Of a DNA stretch of 64,000 nt, positions 34,964 through 46,011 are shown piece after piece. The stretch is from Aeromonas dhakensis. GTDB taxonomy: Bacteria; Pseudomonadota; Gammaproteobacteria; Enterobacterales; Aeromonadaceae. A program made the position numbers and the translations under genes. The notes under the pieces were generated by a model that was not told where the DNA came from, did no database searches, and saw only the letters and a list, made by a program, of their open reading frames with translations. The stretch's first letter is position 1. Every line of letters starts with the position of its first letter. The stretch covers positions 31,453-95,452 of the forward strand of contig NZ_CDBH01000048.1 of assembly GCF_000820305.1 (NCBI RefSeq), in the 5' to 3' direction.

Positions 34964-37900
34964 TTAACCGGGCTGGGGGCCCGGCAGGGCGGGAGGCTGG
35001 GCAGAGTCGGACTCCACCTTCTGCTCTTCGTCCTTCATGTTCTTGATGTAGACATCCATCTGGTTGAACGCGATCTCGATGCCGTTTTCGCGGAACAGCT
35101 GGTCTATCTTGCGGTTCAGCTCGTCCACCGCCGGGTTGCGATCGCCAAGCTCGCTCACGAAGAAGCGCAATTCGTGATCCAGGGTGCTGGCACCGAAGGT
35201 GAGGAAGTAGACGATGGGCGCCGGATCCTTGAGCACGCGGCTGTTCTCGTCCGCCGCCTGCTTGAGCAGGGTGCGAGTCAGCTCCAGGTCAGAACCGTAG
35301 GCCACACCTACCCGTACGATGACCCGGGTGACCGTATCGCTCAACGACCAGTTGATGAGCCGCTCGGTCATCAGCTGCTGGTTGGGGATGATCACCTCCT
35401 TACGGTCGAAGTCGGTCAGGGTGGTGGCGCGAATGCGGATCCGCGAGACCGTGCCGGAGAAGGAGCCGATGGTGACGGTGTCACCGATCCGCACCGGACG
35501 CTCGAACAGTATGATGATGCCGGAGACGAAGTTGGAGAGGATCTCCTTCATGCCAAAACCGATACCGACTGACAGGCCACCCGCTACCCACTGCAGCTTG
35601 TCCCACTGTACCCCCATCATGGAGAGGGCGGTCAGCGAGCCGACCCCGATCAGCACGTAGTTGAGCATGGTGGTGATGGCGTAGGCCGTGCCCTGGGCCA
35701 GGTTCAGCTTGGAGAGCACCAGCACCTCCAGCAGACCCGGCAGGTTGCGGGCCAGCGACCAGGCACCGCCCAGCAGCAGGAAGCCTATCAGCACGTCGCT
35801 CAGGCTGATGGGGAACATCACGGCATTGGCCCCTGTCCCTTCAGTGCGGTGCCACAGCACCATGCTGTCGAGGTAGGAGAAGACCGCCACCAGATCGGAC
35901 CAGAGCCAGTAGAAGGCGACGCCGAAGATCAGCAGCAGCACGGTACGGGTCAGACGCAGCGACTGCTGGCTGACATCCTCCAGATCCATGGGCTGCTCTT
36001 CGATGGTGTCTCCCCCTTCCGCATCCTCCTGGGCCTTGTGCTCGCGTTTGGCCACCGCACGGCGATAGGCCAGGCGACGGGCCGCGAGCTCAAGGCCGCG
36101 CAGGGCGGTACGGTAGACCAGGCTCCAGAGGATGAGCAGGTAGAAGGACTCGATCAGCCGGCCGGTCAGCTTGAGGGCGGTGTAGTAGTAGCCCAGTCCG
36201 ACCAGCACTATCAGCGCCACCGGTGCCAGCGCCAGGGCGATGGCGGTGATGGACTGCTGCATGCTCGCCTCGCCCTTGATGCGGGCGCGGGAGATGGGGA
36301 ACACCAGGTAGGCGGCCAGCCCCAGCAGGGCCAGGGTCAGCGCCTGACCCACCACGTCGTTGCCAAGGGAGGAGGGTTCCACCACCGCCTTGGTCGACAG
36401 CATGATGAGCGGCAGCAAGGGTACCCAGAGGTAGCGCATGCTGGTGCGCTTGGCCTGCAGATCGGCTTTCGGAATGCGGAAGTGGCTCTCGGCGATGCCG
36501 CCCGGCCGCATCACCGCCAGATAGACGCTGAACACCAGATAACCGAGCGCCAGGTTGAGGGTGATCTGGAAAATCAGCTTGGAACTGAGCAGACCGCAGT
36601 CAGTCAGCAGCAGGCCGGCAGCCAGGATGAACAGGCTGCCCGGCAGGCGTTGCAGCACGGTATAGCAGAGGGCTGCCGGGGTGTGCCACTGGCTGTCCTG
36701 GCGAAAGCGCCCCAGATCCTTGGTGATCTTCTTCTGCCGCTCGATCAGCGTCGGGCGCTTCCAGATCAGCAGGCCACCTATCAGCAGCAGCGGCAGGGCC
36801 AGCAGGGTGATGGGCAGCAAGGTCTCACCCCAGCCGCTCCAGTCCGGTTTCAGCACCCAGTCGGAGGCCTGCTTGTAGGCCTGGGCCGGCCAGCTGATGA
36901 ACCACTTGCCGTCGATGGGCTTGTTGCTGCTCACCCAGAAGATGTGCTGCTGCAGGGTGAACTCGATGGAGGAGTAGATCCGCGCCAGCTGCTGCTGGGT
37001 CAGCTGCAGGCTGATGGCGTTGGTCAGCTGGGCATCCAGCTGGCGGTTGAGCTGGTCGAGCAGGCTGATGCGGGTGTCGAGCAGCTTGGAGAGGCTGGCT
37101 CTGTCCTCCTCGCTCACCGGCTCGCTGCTATTGGCGATCAGGTTGTCCAGATACTGGGTCTTCTGGAACAGCTGGTCACGCTGCTGGCTCAGTTCGAACT
37201 GGGCCAGGTGCAGGTCGGCGATCTGCTCCTCCAGGTTCTTCACCAGGGTGGAGGGGGAGGACTCCAGCTGCTGGTAGAGCTGATAGAGGATGCGCGACAG
37301 CAGCAGGTTGCCCTTGAGCATCTGCACCTGTTCGTTGAGGTTGCGTTCGGTCTGAGTGCCGCGCTCCAGCCAGCTCTTGGCCTGCAGGTTCTTCTGCACC
37401 AGCGAGTTGAGGCTGGCGGTGGCGCTGACCAGCTGCTGGCTGAGCTGGTGGTTGAGCTCCTGCTCCTTTTGCACCAGCGGGCTGTCGGCGGCGGCCACCA
37501 GCTCACCAGTCTGTTCGGCGGTCTTCTCGGTGTCGCCCAGGCGCTTGGCACTGCTCTGCTCCTGCAGCAGTTGCAGCTTCTGCTCTTCGCTCGCGAGGCG
37601 GGCGGTCTGGTAGTCGCGCTGTTTGACCGCGAGATCCTGCATGCTGGTGCGGTTGTCCAGCTCCTTCTGTAGGTTGGCCAGCTGCAGATCCAGCAGGGCC
37701 AGCTCGGCATTGAGCTTCATCTTCTCGGCGCTGCTCACCCCGTCACCGGCGTTGAGGCGGGTACGGATCTCCTGGCTGCGCTGATAGGCGCGGCTCATGC
37801 TGGCCTGAGCCCGTTCCGGCAGGGTCTGCAGGTTGGTGAGCTGGCTGCCGATGGTGCCGAGGGCCTCCTGGGCATCCTGCATGTTGGCCATGACGTCGGG

Positions 37901-38287
37901 CTGGCGACTCTCCAGTTCGCTCAGACTCATGCTGGCGTATTCGCTCTTGATCTGCTCGGCGCTCTTGCCCTGGGTCAGGGCATCCAGTCTGGCGCTGATG
38001 TCGCGCAGCTCGGCCGGCAGGGAGCGAACCCGCTCGTTCTGGCTTCTGGCCTTGCTCTTCTCTTTCTCGATGCTGTCGAGCAGGGTGAGGGTGTCGGTCA
38101 GGAATTTCTGGTCGGCCTGCTGGCTGACGGTGAGGGTGTCCGACTTGCCGAGGGTGTCGAGAGCCCGTTGTACGCTGGTACGTTGGGGCACGTCCTGCGC
38201 CATGGCTTGCGGGGCGCAGAGACTGACGAGTAAGCAGAGCAGCGGCAACAGGGTGGCCGAGGCTCTTTTGAACGGTATTGAGAGCAT
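34964..38287 (-). CDS. mscK: Mechanosensitive channel MscK (KefA)
   Basis: The 1107-residue protein has a signal peptide (cleavage near 30) and a long periplasmic coiled-coil region (about 40-470) rich in Gln, Leu and Glu. About eleven membrane segments follow from 490, then the MscS-like core: AITTMLNYVLIGVGSLTAL, VGIGFGMKEILSNFVSGIII and FERPVRIGDTVTIGSFSG. It opens under membrane tension to release solutes during osmotic downshock. Overall length and segments such as ERAQASMSRAYQRSQEIRTR and TLDHELRFFVSEL match E. coli MscK (1120 residues) better than MscM. It is a single gene with its own terminator. Confidence 0.93.
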   Translation of the reverse strand: MLSIPFKRASATLLPLLCLLVSLCAPQAMAQDVPQRTSVQRALDTLGKSDTLTVSQQADQKFLTDTLTLLDSIEKEKSKARSQNERVRSLPAELRDISARLDALTQGKSAEQIKSEYASMSLSELESRQPDVMANMQDAQEALGTIGSQLTNLQTLPERAQASMSRAYQRSQEIRTRLNAGDGVSSAEKMKLNAELALLDLQLANLQKELDNRTSMQDLAVKQRDYQTARLASEEQKLQLLQEQSSAKRLGDTEKTAEQTGELVAAADSPLVQKEQELNHQLSQQLVSATASLNSLVQKNLQAKSWLERGTQTERNLNEQVQMLKGNLLLSRILYQLYQQLESSPSTLVKNLEEQIADLHLAQFELSQQRDQLFQKTQYLDNLIANSSEPVSEEDRASLSKLLDTRISLLDQLNRQLDAQLTNAISLQLTQQQLARIYSSIEFTLQQHIFWVSSNKPIDGKWFISWPAQAYKQASDWVLKPDWSGWGETLLPITLLALPLLLIGGLLIWKRPTLIERQKKITKDLGRFRQDSQWHTPAALCYTVLQRLPGSLFILAAGLLLTDCGLLSSKLIFQITLNLALGYLVFSVYLAVMRPGGIAESHFRIPKADLQAKRTSMRYLWVPLLPLIMLSTKAVVEPSSLGNDVVGQALTLALLGLAAYLVFPISRARIKGEASMQQSITAIALALAPVALIVLVGLGYYYTALKLTGRLIESFYLLILWSLVYRTALRGLELAARRLAYRRAVAKREHKAQEDAEGGDTIEEQPMDLEDVSQQSLRLTRTVLLLIFGVAFYWLWSDLVAVFSYLDSMVLWHRTEGTGANAVMFPISLSDVLIGFLLLGGAWSLARNLPGLLEVLVLSKLNLAQGTAYAITTMLNYVLIGVGSLTALSMMGVQWDKLQWVAGGLSVGIGFGMKEILSNFVSGIIILFERPVRIGDTVTIGSFSGTVSRIRIRATTLTDFDRKEVIIPNQQLMTERLINWSLSDTVTRVIVRVGVAYGSDLELTRTLLKQAADENSRVLKDPAPIVYFLTFGASTLDHELRFFVSELGDRNPAVDELNRKIDQLFRENGIEIAFNQMDVYIKNMKDEEQKVESDSAQPPALPGPQPG

Positions 38288-38393
38288 AAAACTTCCGGGT
38301 TATTACGCGATATTTGGGAGATGTCCCACTTGGATTAAATCCGCGTGGATTCTAACACCGGGCAGAAAGGGGCAGCAGGGGGGCGAGATAAAA

Positions 38394-38419
38394 AAAACGG
38401 CGCCCGCGGGCGCCGTTTT
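38394..38419 (-). terminator. Terminator after pykF
   Basis: AAAACGGCGCCCG (38394-38406) and CGGGCGCCGTTTT (38407-38419) form a strong palindrome. On the minus strand it is followed by TTTT (A-run 38390-38397). It lies 18 bp after the pykF stop. Confidence 0.88.
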
Positions 38420-38437
38420 CAGCTTGTTCAGTTCCGA

Positions 38438-39850
38438 TTAAAGAACGTGAACAGAAGCGGTGTTGGTGGTGCCGCTCGGTACCAGGGCACCGGAGACCAT
38501 GACAACCACATCACCCTTCAGACCCATGCCGCTGGCCAGGGCCGCTTCTTTACCGATGCGATAGAAATCGTCGGTGGAGGCGATGCTGTCAACCACGTGA
38601 GCAACCACACCCTTGGTCAGCACCAGCTGGGCAGCGGTCTTCTTGTTGGTGGTGATGGCCAGGATCCAGGCTTTCGGGAAGTACTTGCGGATGGCCTTGG
38701 CAGACTTGCCGCCTTCGGTGGCAACCACGATCAGCGGGGCGTCCAGCTTCTCGGAGGTCTCTACCGCGCCTTTACATACGGCTTCGGTGATGCGCAGCTT
38801 GTTGCTGTCGTTGGCAGCAGACAGGTTGGACGGCATCACGGCATCGGTACGCTCGCAGATGGTGGCCATGATGGTCACGGCTTCCAGCGGGTACTTGCCC
38901 TTGGCGGACTCACCGGACAGCATGACTGCGTCAGTACCGTCCAGGATGGCGTTGGCCACGTCGCCGGCTTCGGCGCGGGTCGGACGCGGGTTCTTGATCA
39001 TGGAGTCCAGCATCTGGGTGGCGGTGATGACCACTTTGCGGGCTTTGTTGCACTTCTCGATGATCATCTTCTGGGCGAAGATCACTTCTTCAACCGGGAT
39101 TTCGACACCCATGTCGCCACGAGCAACCATGATGCCGTCGGAGACAGCCAGGATCTCGTCGAAGTTGTCCAGGCCTTCCTGGTTTTCGATCTTGGAGATG
39201 ATCTGGATGTTCTCGCCACCGTGGGCTTTCAGGTGCTCACGGATTTCCAGCACGTCTTCTTTCTTGCGAATGAAGGAGGCGGCAACGAAATCAACGCCCT
39301 GCTCGCAACCGAAGATCAGGTCGCGCTTGTCTTTCTCGGCCAGGGCCGGCAGCTTGATGGATACGCCCGGCAGGTTGATGCCCTTGTTCTCGCCCAGATC
39401 GCCGTTGTTCAGTACTTTACAGACAACTTCGCGCTCGGTGATCTCGATGACGTCCAGACCGATCAGGCCATCGTCAACCAGGATGCGGTTGCCGACGCGC
39501 AGGTCGTTGGCGAAACCGGCATAGGTCACGGCGACCTTGTCTTTGTTGCCAACCACGGTCTGGTCGGTAGTGAAGGTGAAGGTCTGGCCAGCGACCAGAG
39601 CCACGTCGTTGCCGCCTTCCAGCTTGATGGTACGGATTTCCGGACCCTTGGTGTCCAGCAGGATGGCTGCGTGCTTGCCGGTTTCGGCCATGACAGCGCG
39701 CAGGTTGCTGATGCGACCACCGTGCTCGGCGTAGTCGCCGTGGGAGAAGTTCAGGCGCATGACGTTCATGCCGGCGTCCAGCATCTTGGCCAGCATTTCT
39801 TTGGATTCGGTCTTGGGACCGATGGTGCAGACGATTTTGGTCTTTTTCAT
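38438..39850 (-). CDS. pykF: Pyruvate kinase, type I
   Basis: The 470-residue enzyme makes pyruvate and ATP from phosphoenolpyruvate. It opens [20 protein letters not shown] like E. coli PykF and has the same length. [37 protein letters not shown], the active-site signature [13 protein letters not shown] and [10 protein letters not shown] are all intact. In-frame upstream starts exist at 39862 and 39886, but 39850 is preferred from the family N-terminus. Three evenly spaced AACGTTTT repeats lie about 75-120 bp upstream and may be operators; in E. coli pykF is controlled by the LacI-type regulator Cra. Confidence 0.96.
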   Translation of the reverse strand: MKKTKIVCTIGPKTESKEMLAKMLDAGMNVMRLNFSHGDYAEHGGRISNLRAVMAETGKHAAILLDTKGPEIRTIKLEGGNDVALVAGQTFTFTTDQTVVGNKDKVAVTYAGFANDLRVGNRILVDDGLIGLDVIEITEREVVCKVLNNGDLGENKGINLPGVSIKLPALAEKDKRDLIFGCEQGVDFVAASFIRKKEDVLEIREHLKAHGGENIQIISKIENQEGLDNFDEILAVSDGIMVARGDMGVEIPVEEVIFAQKMIIEKCNKARKVVITATQMLDSMIKNPRPTRAEAGDVANAILDGTDAVMLSGESAKGKYPLEAVTIMATICERTDAVMPSNLSAANDSNKLRITEAVCKGAVETSEKLDAPLIVVATEGGKSAKAIRKYFPKAWILAITTNKKTAAQLVLTKGVVAHVVDSIASTDDFYRIGKEAALASGMGLKGDVVVMVSGALVPSGTTNTASVHVL

Positions 39851-39925
39851 GTCAGTCTTCATGGTTAAGGAGTTTCCGCCGTGCAATATACACCAGTTTT
39901 TGGATACTTTTTATGATCCAGAAAC

Positions 39926-39969
39926 AACGTTTTGACCAGATAACGTTTTCTTTTCAGGGATAACGTTTT
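39926..39969. promoter_or_regulatory. Three direct repeats of AACGTTTT upstream of pykF
   Basis: AACGTTTT occurs at 39926-39933, 39942-39949 and 39962-39969; the last two share the longer word ATAACGTTTTC. The central AACGTT resembles LacI-family operator cores. They lie 76-119 bp before the pykF start in an AT-rich stretch with no other gene. Confidence 0.5.
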
Positions 39970-40154
39970 CCTCCCGGCTACTTTTTAGGGCATAAATTAA
40001 CTGGTCAGCGCAGATTTGGCATAAATGTCGCCATATGTATCTCTGCGCCGGCCCACCTCGTCAAATGTTGTAAAATGACGATCCCGTCCCTTCATCAAAC
40101 CGTCATCGGTCCCCGACAAGAATAGACACTCTGCTGCCACCGGAGTGCTGCAAG

Positions 40155-40367
40155 ATGGTCCCTTATCTGCTGCTGTTGTCCGTCGCCCTGCTGGGTGTGC
40201 AGGCGCTGCCCGCCAGCTGCTGGCCGGCCGATCCCGCTCCCCGCGATGGCGCGCTGCGCGCGTTCGAGCGCCTTGAAAGGCTGCATGCGCAGGCCGCCAC
40301 GGCCCACGCGCAGCAAGGCTTGCCGCGCACCAATCCCCCGCTTGCTGGGGCGCATCGGCAGCCCTGA
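40155..40367 (+). CDS. Small putative secreted protein
   Basis: A 70-codon frame encodes a clear signal-peptide-like start (MVPYLLLLSVALLGVQALPA) followed by a short Ala/Arg/Pro-rich tail without recognisable motifs. It is divergent from pykF and ends just before a strong terminator hairpin, which supports a transcribed unit. GGAG lies about 12 bases before the ATG. No family is recognised; it could also be a spurious frame in GC-rich DNA. Confidence 0.45.
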   Translation: MVPYLLLLSVALLGVQALPASCWPADPAPRDGALRAFERLERLHAQAATAHAQQGLPRTNPPLAGAHRQP

Positions 40368-40380
40368 GCGGAAGGTTTGA

Positions 40381-40417
40381 AAACAAGAGAGGGAGGCCTG
40401 GCCTCCCTCTCTTGTTT
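40381..40417. terminator. Bidirectional terminator with 17-bp stem
   Basis: AAACAAGAGAGGGAGGC (40381-40397) and GCCTCCCTCTCTTGTTT (40401-40417) are perfectly complementary, with A-rich and T-rich ends. It serves the minus-strand aminopeptidase gene and the small plus-strand gene. Confidence 0.92.
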
Positions 40418-40443
40418 TAGGTGCTTCATTACTCCTTGGCGGC

Positions 40444-41981
<1,538 letters not shown>

Positions 41982-42006
41982 AAAAAAGAGGGGCTGTGCC
42001 CCTCTT
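41982..42006 (-). terminator. Terminator after ybaL
   Basis: On the minus strand AAGAGGGGC-ACA-GCCCCTCTT is followed by TTTTA (41986-41982). It lies 19 bp after the ybaL stop. Confidence 0.86.
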
Positions 42007-42024
42007 CTGCATCTGAATGCGGGT

Positions 42025-43668
42025 TCAGGCGGTCGCCTGAGCCAGCATGCCGAGGGCTATCTCCCGCTCCCCCATGATCACCTTGTCCGCCCCCTGCCTG
42101 GTGAGGAAGCTCACCTCGTCGTCGCTGTGGGCACGGGCGATCACCCGGATGGTCGGGTTGATGAGCCTGGCCTGGGCGATGGCCTCGCCGGCCTCAAAGC
42201 TGTTGGGGATGGCCACCAGCAGCCAGCTGGCGTCGGCGATGGCGGCGCGGCACAGCACCTCGTCATCGGCCACGTTGCCGTTGACGTGGGGAATGTCGGC
42301 CTGGCGCAGGCTCTCCAGCCGGTGCGGATCCTGCTCGATCACCACCAGCTCGCGCCCGGCCTGCTGCAGGCCACTCACCAGCAGGCGGCCGACCCGGCCA
42401 TAGCCCGCCAGTATGGTGTGGCCTTTCATCTCCACCGGCGGGCATGTGCACTCGGCCAGCACCTGGGTGTTGTCGGCGTCCGGCTGTTTCTCCAGGTAGC
42501 GCTCGACGGCGTTGAACACCAGCGGGTTGAGCATGATGGAGAGACTGGCGCCCACCAGGATCAGGTCACGGGCTCCTTCCGGCACCAGTTTTAGCACTAT
42601 GGCTAGGCCGATGAGGATGAAGGAGAACTCGCCGATCTGGGCCAGGCTGGCGGAGATGGTGAGGGCGGTGCGCTTGCTATAGCGAAACAGCCGCACGATG
42701 GCGTAGGCCGCCGCCGACTTGCCGAACATGATGATGAACAGGGTGGCCAGCACCGCCAGCGGCTCGGTCAGCAGCACCGCCGGGTTGAACAGCATGCCCA
42801 CCGAGACGAAGAACAGCACGGCGAAGGCGTCCTGCAGCGGCAGGGTGTTGTTGGCGGCGCGGTGGCTCAGCTCGGAGCGGTTCATGACGATGCCGGTGAA
42901 GAAGGCGCCAAGGGCGAAGGAGACGCCGAACAGCTTGACCGCGCCGAAGGCGATGCCAAGGGAGCAGGTCAGAACCGCCAGGGTGAACAGCTCGCGCGAG
43001 CCGGTGCTGGCGGTGTGGGTCAGCAGCCAGGGGATGAAGCGGCTGCCCACCACCATCATCAGCGCCACGAACAGGCTCACCTTGCCGAGGGTCCAGCCCA
43101 GATCCAGCGCTATGCTCTGCCAGCTCATGGCCTGCTCGCCGAACCGGATGTCGGCGATGATGGGCAGCATCACCAGCGCCAGCACCATCACCAGATCCTC
43201 GACGATGAGCCAGCCGATGGCGATGCGCCCCTGCAGGGTCTCCAGATTCTGGCGGCTCTCCAGCGCCCGCAGCAGCACCACGGTACTGGCGGTGGAGAGA
43301 GCGAGGCCGAACATCAGGCCGGCGATCGGATCCCACCCCAGCAGCGAGGCGAGCCCCATGCCGAGCAGGGTGGCGACCGCGATCTGGGCGATGGCGCCTG
43401 GGATGGCGATCCGCTTTACCGACATCAGATCGCGAAAGGAGAAGTGAAGCCCCACCCCGAACATCAGCAGGATCACCCCCAGCTCTGCCAGCTCGGGCAC
43501 CAGCTTCATGTCGGCCACGTACCCCGGGGTGAAGGGGCCCGAGATGACGCCGGCCGCCAGATAGCCCACCATGGGGGAGATCTTGAGGCGCTGGGCCAGC
43601 ATGCCGAGGATGTAGGCCAGCACGAAGCCGCCGACCAGAGTGGTAATCAGGGGAAGGGAGTGGTCCAT
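42025..43668 (-). CDS. ybaL: CPA2-family monovalent cation:proton antiporter YbaL
   Basis: The 547-residue protein has 12-13 membrane segments, with GYLAAGVISGPFTPGY, LALSTASTVVLLRAL and SLAQIGEFSFIL typical of KefB/YbaL antiporters. A C-terminal Rossmann TrkA-N domain (about 405-530) has HTILAGYGRVGRLLVSGL and the acidic VVIEQD nucleotide-binding end. The length and sequence pattern are closest to E. coli YbaL (558) rather than KefB/KefC. It probably exchanges potassium or sodium for protons under nucleotide control. A KefF/KefG ancillary gene is not adjacent. Single gene with its own terminator. Confidence 0.9.
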   Translation of the reverse strand: MDHSLPLITTLVGGFVLAYILGMLAQRLKISPMVGYLAAGVISGPFTPGYVADMKLVPELAELGVILLMFGVGLHFSFRDLMSVKRIAIPGAIAQIAVATLLGMGLASLLGWDPIAGLMFGLALSTASTVVLLRALESRQNLETLQGRIAIGWLIVEDLVMVLALVMLPIIADIRFGEQAMSWQSIALDLGWTLGKVSLFVALMMVVGSRFIPWLLTHTASTGSRELFTLAVLTCSLGIAFGAVKLFGVSFALGAFFTGIVMNRSELSHRAANNTLPLQDAFAVLFFVSVGMLFNPAVLLTEPLAVLATLFIIMFGKSAAAYAIVRLFRYSKRTALTISASLAQIGEFSFILIGLAIVLKLVPEGARDLILVGASLSIMLNPLVFNAVERYLEKQPDADNTQVLAECTCPPVEMKGHTILAGYGRVGRLLVSGLQQAGRELVVIEQDPHRLESLRQADIPHVNGNVADDEVLCRAAIADASWLLVAIPNSFEAGEAIAQARLINPTIRVIARAHSDDEVSFLTRQGADKVIMGEREIALGMLAQATA

Positions 43669-43848
43669 GTCGTCACCTCGCTAATGGCAGTCAGGGGGCT
43701 ACCAGATCACCGCGCGGGCGAAGAGGGCAGCTGTCAATGAGCAGGGGGCGAAAGAGACAGATGCTGGTCCCGTGCACGGGGCGTGTCTGAGGGACAACAG
43801 TTGCCGTTTCTTTTGAAAAATAATACGTTTTTGGCGTAAAGGCAATCT
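43669..43848. other. AT-rich intergenic region upstream of ybaL
   Basis: Contains the ybaL promoter region, with no gene seen. Short open frames on the minus strand are rich in Lys/Asn from AT content and are not considered real. Confidence 0.5.
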
Positions 43849-43890
43849 TTATCCACATTTAAAGGGATTTTTGAGATTAAAAGTGGATAA
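43849..43890. promoter_or_regulatory. Pair of inverted DnaA-box-like sequences
   Basis: TTATCCACATTTAA (43849-43862) and TTAAAAGTGGATAA (43877-43890) are inverted arms matching at 13 of 14 positions. The left arm contains TTATCCACA, the consensus DnaA box; the right arm read on the minus strand is TTATCCACT. They lie in a 386-bp AT-rich gap between ybaL and ggt. Confidence 0.6.
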
Positions 43891-44000
43891 GTGTTACTTT
43901 TAAGGTGAGGGGCTCTATTTTTATTGACCTGGCTTGGCAGCATTAATCAATCGGTGATGATTTTTGTGGCCAGGGCGAGCGCAGCCTGGCCTCACAAAAA

Positions 44001-44020
44001 AAGCGGCCGACCGGCCGCTT
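44001..44020 (-). terminator. Terminator after ggt
   Basis: AAGCGGCC-GACC-GGCCGCTT (44001-44020); on the minus strand it is followed by the T-run complementary to 43996-44002. Confidence 0.85.
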
Positions 44021-44054
44021 CGTTGCATTGAGGGTTGGGTGCATACCTCTGGGC

Positions 44055-45833
44055 TCACTTACCCTTGGCGATCCCCTCCCGGCGCGGATCGGCGGCGCCC
44101 AGCCAGCCGCCGGCGTTGCGTTGCACCCCCTGCAGGCCCGAGGTCTGCTCGCTCAGCACCACCTCGTGCCCCTTCGCCTTGAGCGCCTCGACCACGGCGG
44201 TCGGGGTGCGACCCGCCTCCAGCTCGGTGGGGCCGTTGCGACTGCCGAAGTTGGGCAGATTGATCGCCTGTTGCAGGTTGAGCCCCCAATCCTGGGTGCC
44301 CAGCAGCGTCTTGCCCACGTAGTTGATGATGGCTGAGCCCCCCGGGGAGCCCAGGCTCATCTCCAGCTCGCCGCTGCTCTTGTCAAACACCAGCAGGGGG
44401 GACATGGAGGAGCGCGGTCGCTTGCCCGGCTCCACCCGGTTGGCCACCGGCAGCCCGGCGGCATCCAGCGAGGTGAAGGAGAAGTCGGTGAGCTGGTTGT
44501 TGAGCAGGTAGCCGTTGACCATCAGCCGCGAGCCGAAGCCGTCTTCGATGGAGCTGGTCATGGAGACCGCCATCCCCGCCTTGTCGACGATGGAGATGTG
44601 GCTGGTGGAGGGGAGCTCAGGGGTCGCATCCTGGCCGCGAGCCGGCGCCAGCGGCGGGGTGCCCGCGTTGGCCAGCCCCATGGAGCGCTCGCCGATGAGG
44701 GCGCCGCGCCGGGCCAGATAGTGCTTGTCGAGCAGGCCGCTGACGGGGACCGCCACATAGTCGCTGTCCGCCACGTACTGGTTGCGATCGGCAAAGGCGA
44801 GCCGCGCCGCCTCGCTGTAAAGGTGGATCGCCTCGGCGGAGGCGGCCGGCTGGCCCTGCTCCCCTTGTACCGGCTTGAGGGCCGCCATGTCGCGGCTCTC
44901 CAGCATGCCGAAGATCTGGCCGAGCGCTATGGTGCCGGACGAGGGGGACGGAAAGCCGCACACCCGGCTCTGGCGATAGTCAAAGCAGAGGCCGTCGCGC
45001 AGCTTGGCGCGGTAGCTGGCCAGATCGACGGCGCTCAGCACCCCGGGGTTGGTCGGGTGGGCGTGCACCTTGGCCACCATGGCCTCGGCCAGCGGGCCGC
45101 GATAGAAGGCGTCCGGCCCCTCGCTTGCCAGGGTACGCAGCACCTTGGCCAGGGCCGGGTTGGTCAGCCGGCTGCCCGCCGCTCTGGGGCTGCCGTCGGC
45201 CTGATAGAAGTAGGCCCGCGCATCCGGGTCTTTTGCAAGATAGGGATCCTTGGTCAGCAGCGCGGCCAGCCGCGGGCTTATCACGAATCCCTGCTCCGCG
45301 AGGGTGATGGCGGGCTCGAACAAGCTGGCCCAGGGCAGCTTGCCGTAACGCTGGTGGGCCAGCGCCAGTGCCCGCACCGTGCCGGGGGCGCCCACCGAGC
45401 GCCCGCCCACCACGCCGTCGTAGAAGGCCATCGGCTTGCCATCCTTCATGAACAGCTGATCGGTGGCGGCGGTGGGGGCCGTCTCGCGACCATCCACGGC
45501 GGCTACCTGTTTGCCGTCCCACACCAGCATGAGGGAGCCACCGCCGATGCCGGAGGATTGCGGCTCCACCAGGGTCAGCACCAGCTGCACCGCGATGGCG
45601 GCATCCACCGCACTGCCGCCGGCCTGGATCATCTGGTAGCCCGCCTCCACCGCCAGCGGGTTGGCGGCAGCCACCATGAAGTCGTGACCCTGCCAGCCCT
45701 GCTTCTCTTGCCAGCCGCTGGCGGCCTCCGGCGCGATCAGGGTGTGGGCGGGGGGCGTTTGCGGGCTCTGCTGAGCGGCGCAGCCGGCCAGCAGAGCGAG
45801 GGCGATGGCCAGCCCCAGCGGTTTGCGCAACAT
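44055..45833 (-). CDS. ggt: Gamma-glutamyltransferase, lipoprotein-type precursor
   Basis: The 592-residue precursor degrades glutathione and transfers gamma-glutamyl groups. The catalytic, self-cleaving residue is Thr or Ser in LPSTSHISIVD (around residue 412), compared with TTHYSVVD in E. coli. Other family motifs are GGSAVDAAIAVQLVL, SSGIGGG, FPSPSSGTIALGQI and GSPGGSAIINYV. The signal ends in LLAGCAAQQ, a lipobox, so the enzyme is probably membrane-tethered rather than free in the periplasm. The processing site reads ST where most homologues read TT, with the catalytic Thr retained if aligned as S-T. Single gene with a terminator. Confidence 0.92.
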   Translation of the reverse strand: MLRKPLGLAIALALLAGCAAQQSPQTPPAHTLIAPEAASGWQEKQGWQGHDFMVAAANPLAVEAGYQMIQAGGSAVDAAIAVQLVLTLVEPQSSGIGGGSLMLVWDGKQVAAVDGRETAPTAATDQLFMKDGKPMAFYDGVVGGRSVGAPGTVRALALAHQRYGKLPWASLFEPAITLAEQGFVISPRLAALLTKDPYLAKDPDARAYFYQADGSPRAAGSRLTNPALAKVLRTLASEGPDAFYRGPLAEAMVAKVHAHPTNPGVLSAVDLASYRAKLRDGLCFDYRQSRVCGFPSPSSGTIALGQIFGMLESRDMAALKPVQGEQGQPAASAEAIHLYSEAARLAFADRNQYVADSDYVAVPVSGLLDKHYLARRGALIGERSMGLANAGTPPLAPARGQDATPELPSTSHISIVDKAGMAVSMTSSIEDGFGSRLMVNGYLLNNQLTDFSFTSLDAAGLPVANRVEPGKRPRSSMSPLLVFDKSSGELEMSLGSPGGSAIINYVGKTLLGTQDWGLNLQQAINLPNFGSRNGPTELEAGRTPTAVVEALKAKGHEVVLSEQTSGLQGVQRNAGGWLGAADPRREGIAKGK

Positions 45834-45962
45834 GACACTCTCCTTGTCTGTTTTATGAGCATGAAGGGCGACTATGTCACGATTGGCGCTAATGACTCAA
45901 GTTGTCGAATCAGATCAACAAGTTACTCATCTATCAACAAGTCGTACCGGCGCCCGCCCATA

Positions 45963-45988
45963 AAAAAACCGCCCGGAGGCGGTTTTTT
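45963..45988. terminator. Terminator after rdgC
   Basis: AAAAAACCGCC (45963-45973), CGGA loop and GGCGGTTTTTT (45978-45988). It is suited to the minus-strand rdgC gene, whose stop is at 46012. Confidence 0.88.
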
Positions 45989-46011
45989 GCAATCAGGCTG
46001 AGCCATTTCGC

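Noticed and set aside
35849..37672. A 607-codon plus-strand frame inside mscK
   Set aside because: Its Gln/Gly/Leu-rich composition is the complement of the coiled-coil and membrane coding of mscK.
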